The notes under the pieces were generated by a model. That model did not search any database. It had not been told where the DNA came from and saw only the letters and a list, made by a program, of their open reading frames with translations. A DNA stretch of 64,000 bases from Janthinobacterium rivuli (GTDB lineage Bacteria; Pseudomonadota; Gammaproteobacteria; Burkholderiales; Burkholderiaceae_D): positions 186,001-250,000 of the forward strand of contig NZ_WFLJ01000003.1 in assembly GCF_009208735.1 (NCBI RefSeq). Reading direction: 5' to 3'. The position numbers and the translations under genes were made by a program. Within the stretch, counting starts at the first letter, position 1, and each line of letters opens with the position of its first letter. Positions 36,533 to 44,893 of this stretch are shown piece after piece.

Positions 36533-37755
36533 GGCTTGAGCACCTTTGCCACCTTGGCCGCCCGCAGCCGGAAGGCGTCCGGCATGCCCGAGCCCAGCAG
36601 CGGGCGCAGGTACAGGCGGAAGGCATCGGTGACGTCCGTGCCGCTGGCGCTGATGAACTCGTCTTCCATGGTGCGCGTCCTGCCCGCCACGTCCGTCAGG
36701 GGCAGCAACTCGTAGTCGACGGAGTAAAAGCCCGTGCGCTTGATGGCGACGGAACCGTCGCGCTCGCCCCACATGGCGAACTGCACGGCCTTTTCGCCCA
36801 CTTCGCGCGCCTCGCGCTGGTCGACGTCGGAGACGCAGCCGATGAAGGAGCGCTGCAGATAGCCGAAGGTATCGCCGCGCACGCGCTTGATGCCGAGCTT
36901 GGCCTTGATCTCGTCGCACAGCAGGTCGGCCAGCGCGCCCGTGCCGGACAATTGCACATTGCCGTGCGCATCGCGCTCGACCGCATTGCCCGCCTGTGTG
37001 GCCAGCAGGCTGGCGATCGGCTCGCCCGAGGCGTCGTGGATGCCTTCCGAGACGGCGATCACGCAGCGGCCGTATTTTTCATACGTGGCCTTCACGTCGG
37101 CAAGAAATTGCTCCAGCGCAAAGACGCGCTCGGGCAGGTAGATCAGGTGCGGGCCATCGTCGGGGAACTTCTTGCCCAGCGCCGAGGCGGCCGTCAAAAA
37201 GCCCGCGTGGCGTCCCATCACCACGCCCACGTAGACGCCAGGCAAGGCCGCGTTGTCCAGGTTGGCGCCGGCGAACGCTTGCGCGACGAAGCGCGCGGCC
37301 GAGGGAAAGCCGGGCGTGTGGTCGCTGCCGACCAGGTCGTTGTCGATGGTTTTCGGGATGTGGATGCAGCGCAGCGGATAGCCGGCCTTGTGCGCCTCCT
37401 CGCTGACGATGCGCACCGTGTCGGACGAGTCGTTGCCGCCGATGTAAAAGAAGTGTTCGATCTCGTGCGCGCGCAGCACTTCGAAGATTTTCTGGCAGTA
37501 GGCGATATCGGGCTTGTCGCGCGTGGAGCCGAGGGCCGAGGACGGCGTGGCGGCCACCAGTTCCAGGTTATGGCTGGTTTCCTGCGTCAGATCGACGAAT
37601 TCTTCATTGATGATGCCGCGCACGCCGTGCAGCGCGCCATACACGCGCGTGACATGTTGAAAGCGCCGCGATTCGAGCACCACGCCCACCAGCGACTGGT
37701 TGATGACGGCGGTGGGGCCGCCTCCCTGGGCAACAAGAATTTTTCCAGACGGCAT
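36529..37755 (-). CDS. pfp: 6-phosphofructokinase, probably pyrophosphate-dependent
   Basis: This phosphofructokinase of 408 residues interconverts fructose 6-phosphate and fructose 1,6-bisphosphate. Family and residues point to PPi as phosphoryl donor. The donor-site motif is YIGGNDSSDT rather than the GGDGS of ATP enzymes, with Asp at the position that excludes ATP. The active-site motif is PKTIDND with Lys, where ATP enzymes have PGTIDND. The GRHAG substrate loop is present. A PPi enzyme runs reversibly and saves ATP. With fba, pgk and pyk also in this window, central sugar metabolism is well represented. Confidence 0.88.
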   Translation of the reverse strand: MPSGKILVAQGGGPTAVINQSLVGVVLESRRFQHVTRVYGALHGVRGIINEEFVDLTQETSHNLELVAATPSSALGSTRDKPDIAYCQKIFEVLRAHEIEHFFYIGGNDSSDTVRIVSEEAHKAGYPLRCIHIPKTIDNDLVGSDHTPGFPSAARFVAQAFAGANLDNAALPGVYVGVVMGRHAGFLTAASALGKKFPDDGPHLIYLPERVFALEQFLADVKATYEKYGRCVIAVSEGIHDASGEPIASLLATQAGNAVERDAHGNVQLSGTGALADLLCDEIKAKLGIKRVRGDTFGYLQRSFIGCVSDVDQREAREVGEKAVQFAMWGERDGSVAIKRTGFYSVDYELLPLTDVAGRTRTMEDEFISASGTDVTDAFRLYLRPLLGSGMPDAFRLRAAKVAKVLKP

Positions 37756-37788
37756 GGGATCTCCTCGTAAGTGGAACGGCCCTCCAGC

Positions 37789-37875
37789 CTACTCCTTTTT
37801 GGCCGGCGCGCCGTCTTTTGCAATATGCCTGTCGAGAAATTTCTCCACCCTGGCCCAGAAGTCGATGCGGTTCAG
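37789..37875 (-). pseudogene. 3' remnant of a second S9 peptidase gene
   Basis: On the minus strand this stretch encodes LNRIDFWARVEKFLDRHI, a few further residues (AKDGAPAKKE) and a TAG stop. It is plainly homologous to the C-terminal NNVDFWSRAEKLLARSI of the S9 peptidase immediately upstream. It starts at the peptidase stop codon but in another frame, and the homology does not continue upstream of 37875. It is best read as the tail of a lost tandem paralogue. Confidence 0.75.
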
Positions 37876-39914
37876 GGCGTGGCGGCGGGAGCGGCGGCAC
37901 CGGCGGCGCTGGCCGGGCCGATACTGCGCGCCAGCAGCTTCTCTGCGCGGCTCCAGAAATCGACATTGTTTTTTTGCAGCGCCCAGCCATGGCCTTCCTC
38001 GTTATACAGCACCCATTCGACGTTGGGATTGGTCTTGCTGACGGCCTGGTAGAACAGGCGACCCTGGCTTGCCGGCACGCGCTGGTCGGCGCCGCCATAG
38101 CCGAGCAGCAAAGGCTGCCGGATGCGGGCCGCCTGTTGCAGCGGCGACGTCGCATGCAGTTGTGCTGCATCCAGCACGGCATCGCCGACCATGTCCTTCA
38201 TGCCGCTCTTCTTGTAGGAGTCGGCCAGATCGGAATCGCCCGTCCAGTGCCCGTCACGCATCATGTTGATGTCGGTCACGCCCACCCAGTTGATGCCGCA
38301 CTTGAACAGCTCGGGATCGTTCAGCAAGCCCATCAGTGTGGAATAGCCGCCGTAGCTGGCACCGGCGATGCAGATGCGTTGCGGGTCGGCATAGCCCTTG
38401 GCGATGGCCCAGCGGGCGCCATCGGCGATATCGTCCTGCATCTTCAAGCCCCATTGCTTCCAGCCCGCCTTGTAGTGTGCATCGCCATAGCCGGTACTGC
38501 CGCGGTAGTCCGGCTCCAGCACGGCGTAGCCGCGCGAGGCGAGGAACTGGGTTTCACGGTTCCAGTCCCAGTGGCCGCCGCGCACCCAGGGGCCGCCATG
38601 TACCATGACCACCATGGGCAGGTTCTTGCCGGCGTGCCCCTTGGGCAGCGTCAGGTAGGCCGGGATGTCGAGGCCATCGCGGGCCGGGTAGCGAACCAGT
38701 GTCTTGCGCGACATTTGCAGGGGATCGATGGCCGGGTGGCTGCTGCCGACAGGCATGAGCTGGCCCGTTTCGGTATTGAAGATGAGTACGCTGGCCGGTT
38801 GCACGTCAGAACTGGCCGTTACCAGCACGAACGGCGTCTCCGCCCGCTTGGCCACGGACAGGACATTCACCGTGGCCGGCAGCAGCGCGTCGATCTTGGC
38901 CTGGACGGCGTCGAGCGTCTTGTCGAACCAGACCGTGCCGGCGGCATCCGTTTCAAAGCGCATGCCCAGCAAGGCCTCGCTGCCCTGGACGGGGATGCCG
39001 GCAAAATCGTAGCCGGGCGTGTTCGCCAGCGGCGCACCCTGGATGGCGCCGGCGGCCAGGTCGTAGCGGTACACGGCGGCTGCGCCCTTGTAGGCGGCAT
39101 GCACATAGAAGTTGCCCTTGGCATCGAAGAAGGCGGGCGAGAAGTCGCCCGGCGCCGCCTGGTACACGTCGCTCTCGCGCAGCTTGCGCCAGGGGGCGGC
39201 GGCATTCTCGCGGTAATACAGGGTGCGTTTGTTGTCCTTCACCGCCAGGGCGATGCGCACTTCGCCCTGCTGGTCCAGCAGCCATCCCTGGGCATCGGCC
39301 ATGCTGGCGGCCACCTTGCTGATGCCGGTCACGGTATTGAGGCGCAGCAATGATTGCGAGAGGGTGCCGGTGGCGCTGAACTGGGCTTCCGTGACATATA
39401 CGTCGTCCGTGCCGCGGTCGCCGCTGGCGCTGAGCAGCCGCGTATTCCAGCTCAGCATCTCGCGCGTCCCGCGCGCCGCTGTGCGCGAATAGGTGTTGCT
39501 GGCCAGCTGGCGGTAGCCGCTGCCGTCGATATTGATCGCATACAGGCCCGGTCCGTATTGCACGTCGCCCTGGGCGATATTGCGATCCATCACGCTATAC
39601 ACGATGCGCCGCTCGTTGACCCAGGCGATGCTGCTGATATCGGCATCTTCGAACGAGGTCAGGCCCGCGACCTTCATGCTGGGCAAGTCCACCGTGTAGA
39701 GCTGGACCCGGCCGCCCTTGGCGCTGACCAGTACGGCCACGTGGCGCCCGTCCGGCGACAGCACGGCGCCGCTGAGCGTGGCATTGGCAAAGAAATCGGC
39801 GGCCGGAATCGCCGCTGCCGGCGTCGCCGATGCGGCGGCATGGGCCGGCATGCTGATGGTGCTCGATAACAAGGCTGTAAGGGTAAGGCAGGCAAGGCTG
39901 GACCGCATGGACAC
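37872..39914 (-). CDS. Secreted S9-family prolyl oligopeptidase-like serine peptidase
   Basis: This is a 680-residue exported peptidase of family S9. It has a signal peptide (residues 1-26, cleavage near MPAHA|A), an N-terminal beta-propeller-like domain (about 40-400) and a C-terminal alpha/beta-hydrolase domain. The catalytic triad is Ser520 in AGASYGGY, Asp610 in GGADQRVP and His642 in NEEGHGW; the oxyanion segment is VMVHGGPW. It would trim short peptides in the periplasm. The C-terminal tail (SAAGAAAPAATP) is low-complexity and joins directly, out of frame, to a remnant of a second S9 gene. A palindrome 21 bp upstream of the ATG may be its operator. Confidence 0.92.
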   Translation of the reverse strand: MSMRSSLACLTLTALLSSTISMPAHAAASATPAAAIPAADFFANATLSGAVLSPDGRHVAVLVSAKGGRVQLYTVDLPSMKVAGLTSFEDADISSIAWVNERRIVYSVMDRNIAQGDVQYGPGLYAINIDGSGYRQLASNTYSRTAARGTREMLSWNTRLLSASGDRGTDDVYVTEAQFSATGTLSQSLLRLNTVTGISKVAASMADAQGWLLDQQGEVRIALAVKDNKRTLYYRENAAAPWRKLRESDVYQAAPGDFSPAFFDAKGNFYVHAAYKGAAAVYRYDLAAGAIQGAPLANTPGYDFAGIPVQGSEALLGMRFETDAAGTVWFDKTLDAVQAKIDALLPATVNVLSVAKRAETPFVLVTASSDVQPASVLIFNTETGQLMPVGSSHPAIDPLQMSRKTLVRYPARDGLDIPAYLTLPKGHAGKNLPMVVMVHGGPWVRGGHWDWNRETQFLASRGYAVLEPDYRGSTGYGDAHYKAGWKQWGLKMQDDIADGARWAIAKGYADPQRICIAGASYGGYSTLMGLLNDPELFKCGINWVGVTDINMMRDGHWTGDSDLADSYKKSGMKDMVGDAVLDAAQLHATSPLQQAARIRQPLLLGYGGADQRVPASQGRLFYQAVSKTNPNVEWVLYNEEGHGWALQKNNVDFWSRAEKLLARSIGPASAAGAAAPAATP

Positions 39915-39934
39915 TCCGCATCAGGTTGCAATAT

Positions 39935-39957
39935 ATAGTATTCATTTTGAATACTAT
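39935..39957. promoter_or_regulatory. Perfect palindrome upstream of the S9 peptidase
   Basis: The arms ATAGTATTCA (39935-39944) and TGAATACTAT (39948-39957) are separated by TTT. It is an A+T-rich island in G+C-rich DNA, 21 bp from the peptidase start, so a repressor or activator site overlapping the promoter is likely. The binding protein is unknown. Confidence 0.5.
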
Positions 39958-40017
39958 TTCCACTAGGCTATCATTTACGGCGATTTTTAGCGAGGCCCGT
40001 CCGGTGTTTTCACGCCA

Positions 40018-42066
40018 TTACTCCGGCGCCCGGATATGCTCGACCAGCCCCACGCTGCGGCGTCCCGGCGCCGGCGTCAGCCAGCTGACCAGGATGGCGG
40101 CGGCCAGGCCGGCCGGCACGCCGAAGATGCCGGCGGAAATGGGCGCGATATGCATCCATTGACCGTTGGCATTGCCGCCCAACATGGTGCTCGTGTGCAG
40201 CATGTAATACAGGCACACGCCAAAGCCCGCCAGCATGCCGGCCAGCGCGCCCTGGTAGTTGGCGCGCTGCCAGAACACGCCCAGCACCAGCGGCGGGAAC
40301 AGGGTCGAGGCGGCCAGGGAAAAGGCCACGCCCACCAGCGACAGGATGTCCGCCGGCTTTTGCGAGGCCGCATAGGCGGCGATGAAGGCCACGGCCAGCA
40401 GCAGCAATTTTGAAATCGTCACGCGCTTTTGCGTCGAGGCGGTGGGATCGACCACCTTGTAATAGACGTCGTGCGACAGGGCGTTGGAGATGGCCAGCAG
40501 CAAGCCATCGGCCGTCGACAGGGCGGCGGCCAGGCCGCCGGCCGCCACCAGGCCGGAAATCACGTAGGGCAGGCCGGCGATCTCGGGCGTGGCCAGCACC
40601 AGCACGTCGGCGTCGATGGAAATTTCCGCCAGTTGCACGATGCCGTCGCGGTTGACGTCGACGATGCTGATCAGGGGGCTGAGCTTGTCCACGTTGGCCC
40701 AGTACGACACCCAGGTGGGCAGGTGCGTGTATTGCGTGCCCACCAGTGCCGAGTAAATATCGTACTTGACCAGCACGGCCAGCGCAGGAATCGTGAGATA
40801 GATCAACAAGATGAAGAACAGGGTCCAGAACACGGAGACGCGCGTTTCGTGCACGGAGGGCGTGGTGTACGATCGCATGAGGATGTGCGGCAGGGCGGCC
40901 GTGCCCAGCATCATGCAAAACACGAGGGCCAGGAAATTGTTGCGCTTGATGTCGGACTGCGCCCGGTCGGCGGCGGGAAAGGGCTGCGCGTGTGGAATGA
41001 TGGGCTCGGCGCGTTTCTGGTTTTGCGCCTGCGCGGCCTGCCACAGCACGCGTGCCTCGTCCGGACTCTTGGGATAGGCGATCAGGGTGCGCTCCGCGTT
41101 GCGGATGTCGAATAGCGAGGTATTACGCTGGCGCAAACTATCGAGCTGGCGCTGGGCCGCCAGGCGGCCTTGCTCCCAGGAAGCGGGCAAGCCGGCGATG
41201 CGCGCCTGGTAGCTTTGCGCACGCTGGCGGAAGATGGTGCGCACCTCGTTTTCTTTCGGATCCGTTTCCAGCACGTGTTCGCGCGCGCTCAGTTGCGGCA
41301 GCACTTTGCCGTAGGCGAGCTGCGGCACGGGATTGTCCGCATGCTTGACCGACAGCCACATGGCGGGAATCAGAAAGGCGACGAGGATGATGATGTATTG
41401 CGCCACCTGCGTCCAGGTGATGGCGCGCATGCCGCCCAGAAAGGAGCAGACGAGAATGCTGGCCAGGCCCAGGAAGATGCCGACGGAAAAATCCACGCCC
41501 GTGAAGCGCGAGGCGATCAGGCCGACGGCGTAGATCTGCGCCACCACATACGTAAACGACACGATGATGGTGGCGGCCACGGCCACCACGCGCACGCTGG
41601 CGCCCCGTTTGTCGGCGCCGCTGCCATAGCGGGCGGCGAGAAAATCGGGAATCGTGTACTGGCTGAACTTGCGCAGGTAGGGCGCGATCAGGAGCGCCAC
41701 CAGGCAATAGCCGCCCGTCCAGCCCATGATGAAGGCCAGGCCGTCGAAGCCGTTCAGGTACAGGCCACCTGCCAGGCTGATGAAGCTGGCGGCCGAGATC
41801 CAGTCGGCGGCCGTGGCCATGCCGTTGAACATGGCCGGCACCCGGCGTCCCGCCACATAGTATTCGGTGACGTTCGAGGTGCGGCTGATGACGCCGATGG
41901 TGGCGTACAGGGTGATGGTGACGAGCATGAACAGGTAGCCGATCCACGCGCGCGGCATGCCTTCCTGTTCCAGCACCGACAGGGCCAGCAGGAAGGCGGC
42001 GAAACCGGCGGTAAACAGCAGGTAGTAGCGGCACAGGCGCGCAAAGAAGCTGCGCTGGCCGCTCAT
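40018..42066 (-). CDS. Sodium:solute symporter, VC_2705-type large subunit
   Basis: This is a sodium:solute symporter family permease of 682 residues with about thirteen helices. It resembles the acetate permease ActP and the VC_2705 subfamily, which is found with a small DUF4212 subunit. Landmarks are TEYYVAGRRVPAMFNGMATAADWISAASF and the YTIPDFLAARYGS segment. A large hydrophilic insert between helices (about residues 255-375, including EHVLETDPKENEVRT) is typical of this subfamily. The substrate is probably a short carboxylate such as acetate. It overlaps the DUF4212 gene by four bases. Confidence 0.9.
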   Translation of the reverse strand: MSGQRSFFARLCRYYLLFTAGFAAFLLALSVLEQEGMPRAWIGYLFMLVTITLYATIGVISRTSNVTEYYVAGRRVPAMFNGMATAADWISAASFISLAGGLYLNGFDGLAFIMGWTGGYCLVALLIAPYLRKFSQYTIPDFLAARYGSGADKRGASVRVVAVAATIIVSFTYVVAQIYAVGLIASRFTGVDFSVGIFLGLASILVCSFLGGMRAITWTQVAQYIIILVAFLIPAMWLSVKHADNPVPQLAYGKVLPQLSAREHVLETDPKENEVRTIFRQRAQSYQARIAGLPASWEQGRLAAQRQLDSLRQRNTSLFDIRNAERTLIAYPKSPDEARVLWQAAQAQNQKRAEPIIPHAQPFPAADRAQSDIKRNNFLALVFCMMLGTAALPHILMRSYTTPSVHETRVSVFWTLFFILLIYLTIPALAVLVKYDIYSALVGTQYTHLPTWVSYWANVDKLSPLISIVDVNRDGIVQLAEISIDADVLVLATPEIAGLPYVISGLVAAGGLAAALSTADGLLLAISNALSHDVYYKVVDPTASTQKRVTISKLLLLAVAFIAAYAASQKPADILSLVGVAFSLAASTLFPPLVLGVFWQRANYQGALAGMLAGFGVCLYYMLHTSTMLGGNANGQWMHIAPISAGIFGVPAGLAAAILVSWLTPAPGRRSVGLVEHIRAPE

Positions 42067-42377
42067 GCGTGCTCCTCGGCATGAAAATCCCGGTCGAGGC
42101 GGCGCATGCGCCAGGCGTAGAAGGCGATGATGGCCAGGTAGACCAGTGAGGCGCCCTGGGCCGCCATATAGAAGGGCAGCGGCCAGCCGAACAGATTCAG
42201 ATGCAACAGCTCGCGCGCATAAAACACGGTCAGGAAGCCCGTCAGCAGCCAGACCAGCAGCAGGATGGCCGTCAGGCGCCGCGTCTTGCGCCAGTGCACA
42301 TCGAGGCGCGCCTGCAGCTCGGGGCTGGGCGTGCGCGCCGGTCGCGCGGGGGGAGCGCTTGGGCTCGGCTTATCCAT
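42063..42377 (-). CDS. DUF4212 protein, small subunit of the sodium:solute symporter
   Basis: This is a 104-residue membrane protein with two helices (about 35-57 and 68-90), matching DUF4212 proteins that accompany VC_2705-type symporters: HWRKTRRLTAILLLVWLLTGF and FGWPLPFYMAAQGASLVYLAIIAFYA. It starts inside the end of the histidine kinase gene. The ATG at 42377 is chosen; an ATG 12 bases upstream (42389) is in frame but lies directly against the AGAGG. Both overlap the kinase gene, so translation is coupled. Confidence 0.88.
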   Translation of the reverse strand: MDKPSPSAPPARPARTPSPELQARLDVHWRKTRRLTAILLLVWLLTGFLTVFYARELLHLNLFGWPLPFYMAAQGASLVYLAIIAFYAWRMRRLDRDFHAEEHA

Positions 42378-43908
42378 ACGTGATGTCATCCTCTTCTGGC
42401 GCCTCCGGCAACAGCAGGGCGATGCTCAGGCGCAGCAGGGTGCCCGGCAGCTTCGGCGACTGCGCGCGTGGATTGTTAAAAATATCGACTTCGGCGCCAT
42501 GCTGCTGGGCAATCTCGCGCACGATGGCCAGGCCCAGGCCGCTGCCGTCGACATTGCTGCCGAGAATGCGGTAAAAGCGTTCGAATACGTGCGCCCGCTC
42601 GGCCTGCGGTATGCCGGGACCCGTATCTTCCACTTCCAGGATGGCCAGCTCCAGGGTGCTGCGCACGCGCACCGTGACGCTGCCGCCCGACGGCGTGTAG
42701 CGCAAGGCATTGTCGATCAGATTGCTCAGCAGCTCGCGCAGCATCATGGCATTGCCGGAAATCATGATCGAATACGCGGGCTGTTCGAAGCCCAGGTCGA
42801 TATGCTGGGCAAACGACGCTTGCACCCAGTCCTGCACCACGCCGCGCGCCAGTTCACTGAGCTCGATCGGCTCGAACGCCGTGCCCGCCTGCGGCTGGTT
42901 TTCCGCGCGCGCCAGGGCCAGCAGCTGGTTGACCAGGCGCGTGGCCGCTTCCGAACTTTTCGCCAGTTGCAGCAGCGAGCGGTGGATCTCGTCGTGGTCG
43001 GTCTGGCGCAGGGCCAGTTCCGATTGCATGCGCATGCCGGCCAGCGGCGTTTTCATCTGGTGCGCGGCATCGGCGATGAAGCGTTTCTGCATGTCGATCG
43101 ACAGCGACAGCCGCGCCAGCATCTCGTTGAGCGAACCGACCAGCGGCGTGATTTCCTCGGGCACCTGGCCCGATTCGATGGGCGATAAATCGTCGGGCGG
43201 GCGGGCGCGTATGCGCTCCTGCAATTGCGCCAGCGGCGACAGGCCGCGCGCCAGGGCAAACCAGACCAGGGCCAGGATCACGGGCAGGATGATGAACTGC
43301 GGCAAAATCACGCCCTTGATGATTTCATTCGCCAGCTGGGCGCGTTTTTCCAGCGTCTCGGCTACTTGCACCAGCGCGCGGCTGGGCTCATCGTCGTTGC
43401 TGGAAGGAATGTCGAGATAGCTGAACGCCACGCGCACGGGCGTGCCGTGGATGGTGTCGTTGCGAAACAGCACCATGCCGCTGCGGTATTTGTCGGGGTC
43501 CTGCGGCGGCGGCAAATCGCGGTCGCCGTCGAGGTATTCGCCGCGCGGCCCCACCACCAGGTAATACAGGGTGTCGATATCGTCGCCGCGCAGGAAGTCG
43601 CGGCCGCCATTCTTGCCGTTCTGTTCCGGCGCGCGGCGCAGCATGGCGCCGTCGGCCTGCTTGACCTGCTGCGTGAGCACCGTCACGCTGTCTTCCAGCG
43701 CATGGTCGAACGGTTGATTGGCGATGCCCTTGGCCACCAGATAGGTGATGGCGATGCTCATCGGCCACAGCAGCAGCAGGGGCGCCAGCATCCAGTCGAG
43801 GATTTCGCCGAACAGCGAATGCTCGATGGTGTCATCCTGTTCCGTGGTGGGCGGCTCGAACCAGTCGTCGTCGTCCGCCTCGTCCGCTGGCGCCTCGCGC
43901 ACCTTCAC
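42370..43908 (-). CDS. Sensor histidine kinase (TctE/QseC type)
   Basis: This membrane-bound histidine kinase has 512 residues. It has an acidic cytoplasmic N-terminus, a first helix at about residues 36-58, a periplasmic sensor domain of about 135 residues, and a second helix (FIILPVILALVWFALA). Then come a HAMP-like segment (RGLSPLAQLQERIRARP), the phosphoacceptor H-box FIADAAHQMKTPLAGM, and the ATPase blocks NLIDNALRY, DTGPGI and GSGLGLAI. The start is GTG at 43908, which overlaps the response-regulator stop (GTGA). It probably senses the substrate of the symporter encoded next. Confidence 0.9.
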   Translation of the reverse strand: MKVREAPADEADDDDWFEPPTTEQDDTIEHSLFGEILDWMLAPLLLLWPMSIAITYLVAKGIANQPFDHALEDSVTVLTQQVKQADGAMLRRAPEQNGKNGGRDFLRGDDIDTLYYLVVGPRGEYLDGDRDLPPPQDPDKYRSGMVLFRNDTIHGTPVRVAFSYLDIPSSNDDEPSRALVQVAETLEKRAQLANEIIKGVILPQFIILPVILALVWFALARGLSPLAQLQERIRARPPDDLSPIESGQVPEEITPLVGSLNEMLARLSLSIDMQKRFIADAAHQMKTPLAGMRMQSELALRQTDHDEIHRSLLQLAKSSEAATRLVNQLLALARAENQPQAGTAFEPIELSELARGVVQDWVQASFAQHIDLGFEQPAYSIMISGNAMMLRELLSNLIDNALRYTPSGGSVTVRVRSTLELAILEVEDTGPGIPQAERAHVFERFYRILGSNVDGSGLGLAIVREIAQQHGAEVDIFNNPRAQSPKLPGTLLRLSIALLLPEAPEEDDITYG

Positions 43909-44639
43909 TTGCTGGCAGGTCCGCTGGGCGGGCTTGCCGACTCGCCCGCTTCGGCGCTCAAGCGCGCCGCTTCCGAGTATTTTTCCAGGCAATAGCCGAG
44001 GCCGCGCACGGTGGCGATGCGCACGCCGCCCACTTCGATCTTCTTGCGCAGGCGGTGCACATACACTTCGATGGCGTTGTTCGACACTTCTTCGCCCCAT
44101 TCGCACAGGTGGTCGACCAGTTGCTCCTTCGACACGAGGCGGCCGGTGCGGCCCAGCAGGATTTCCAGCAAGCCCAGTTCGCGCGCCGACAGGTCGAGCA
44201 TCTGGTCGTTGATGTAGGCGCTGCGCCCCACCTGGTCGTAGCTGAGGGGGCCGTGCTTGATGATGGTGGCGCCGCCGCCGGCGCCGCGGCGCGTCAGGGC
44301 GCGCACTCTTGCCTCCAGTTCCGACAAGGCGAACGGCTTGGCCATATAATCATCGGCACCCAGGTCGAGGCCATTTACGCGTTGTTCGATGGAATCGGCG
44401 GCCGTCAGGATCAGCACGGGCAGCAGCGAGGCGCGTGCGCGCAGGCGGCGCAGCACTTCCAGGCCGGACATCTTGGGCAGGCCCAGGTCGAGGATCAGCA
44501 GGTCGAATTCCTGGGTGGACAGGGCCGTATCGGCTTCCTGGCCCGTCTTGACGTAGTCGATCGCATAACCGGACTGGCGCAGCGAGCGGGTCAGGCCATC
44601 GGCCAGCACGCTGTCATCTTCGGCAAGTAAAATACGCAT
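43905..44639 (-). CDS. Response regulator, OmpR/TctD type
   Basis: This two-component regulator (244 residues) has a receiver domain (phosphoacceptor Asp in LLILDLGLPKMSG, switch Thr in ILTAAD, Lys in AKPF) and a C-terminal winged-helix DNA-binding domain (about 125-225, LSARELGLLEILLGRTGRLVSKEQLVDHL). The ATG at 44639 has AGGAAG upstream. An earlier in-frame start adds 45 unrelated residues. It heads a four-gene operon with the kinase, DUF4212 protein and symporter, in which every junction overlaps. Confidence 0.93.
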   Translation of the reverse strand: MRILLAEDDSVLADGLTRSLRQSGYAIDYVKTGQEADTALSTQEFDLLILDLGLPKMSGLEVLRRLRARASLLPVLILTAADSIEQRVNGLDLGADDYMAKPFALSELEARVRALTRRGAGGGATIIKHGPLSYDQVGRSAYINDQMLDLSARELGLLEILLGRTGRLVSKEQLVDHLCEWGEEVSNNAIEVYVHRLRKKIEVGGVRIATVRGLGYCLEKYSEAARLSAEAGESASPPSGPASK

Positions 44640-44773
44640 GGTGCACTTCCTATGCTTGCGGCGGTAGAAGTTTGTATTGTGTTTCATTTCCCGCAAGGTG
44701 GCGAGTTTTTGTGAAAAACCAGGCTTGTATTGATCTGTTTCAAAACAAATCCACGTTCCGCTTGCATTGATCA

Positions 44774-44789
44774 CTGTTTTTTTATACAG
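44774..44789. promoter_or_regulatory. LexA-binding (SOS) box upstream of recA
   Basis: CTGT-TTTTTTAT-ACAG fits the CTGT-N8-ACAG consensus exactly, and the flanking A and T extend the palindrome. It overlaps a possible -10 box (TATACA, 44783-44788) and lies about 105 bp before the recA ATG. Confidence 0.85.
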
Positions 44790-44893
44790 TACTGTCTGTG
44801 TAAAGAATTTAACCCACTGGCGCTATCGCAGGCTGCACGGTTCACGTAGATGCGTCACGTGAATCCGCAACTGTAGAACGGCTGAAAGAACAT

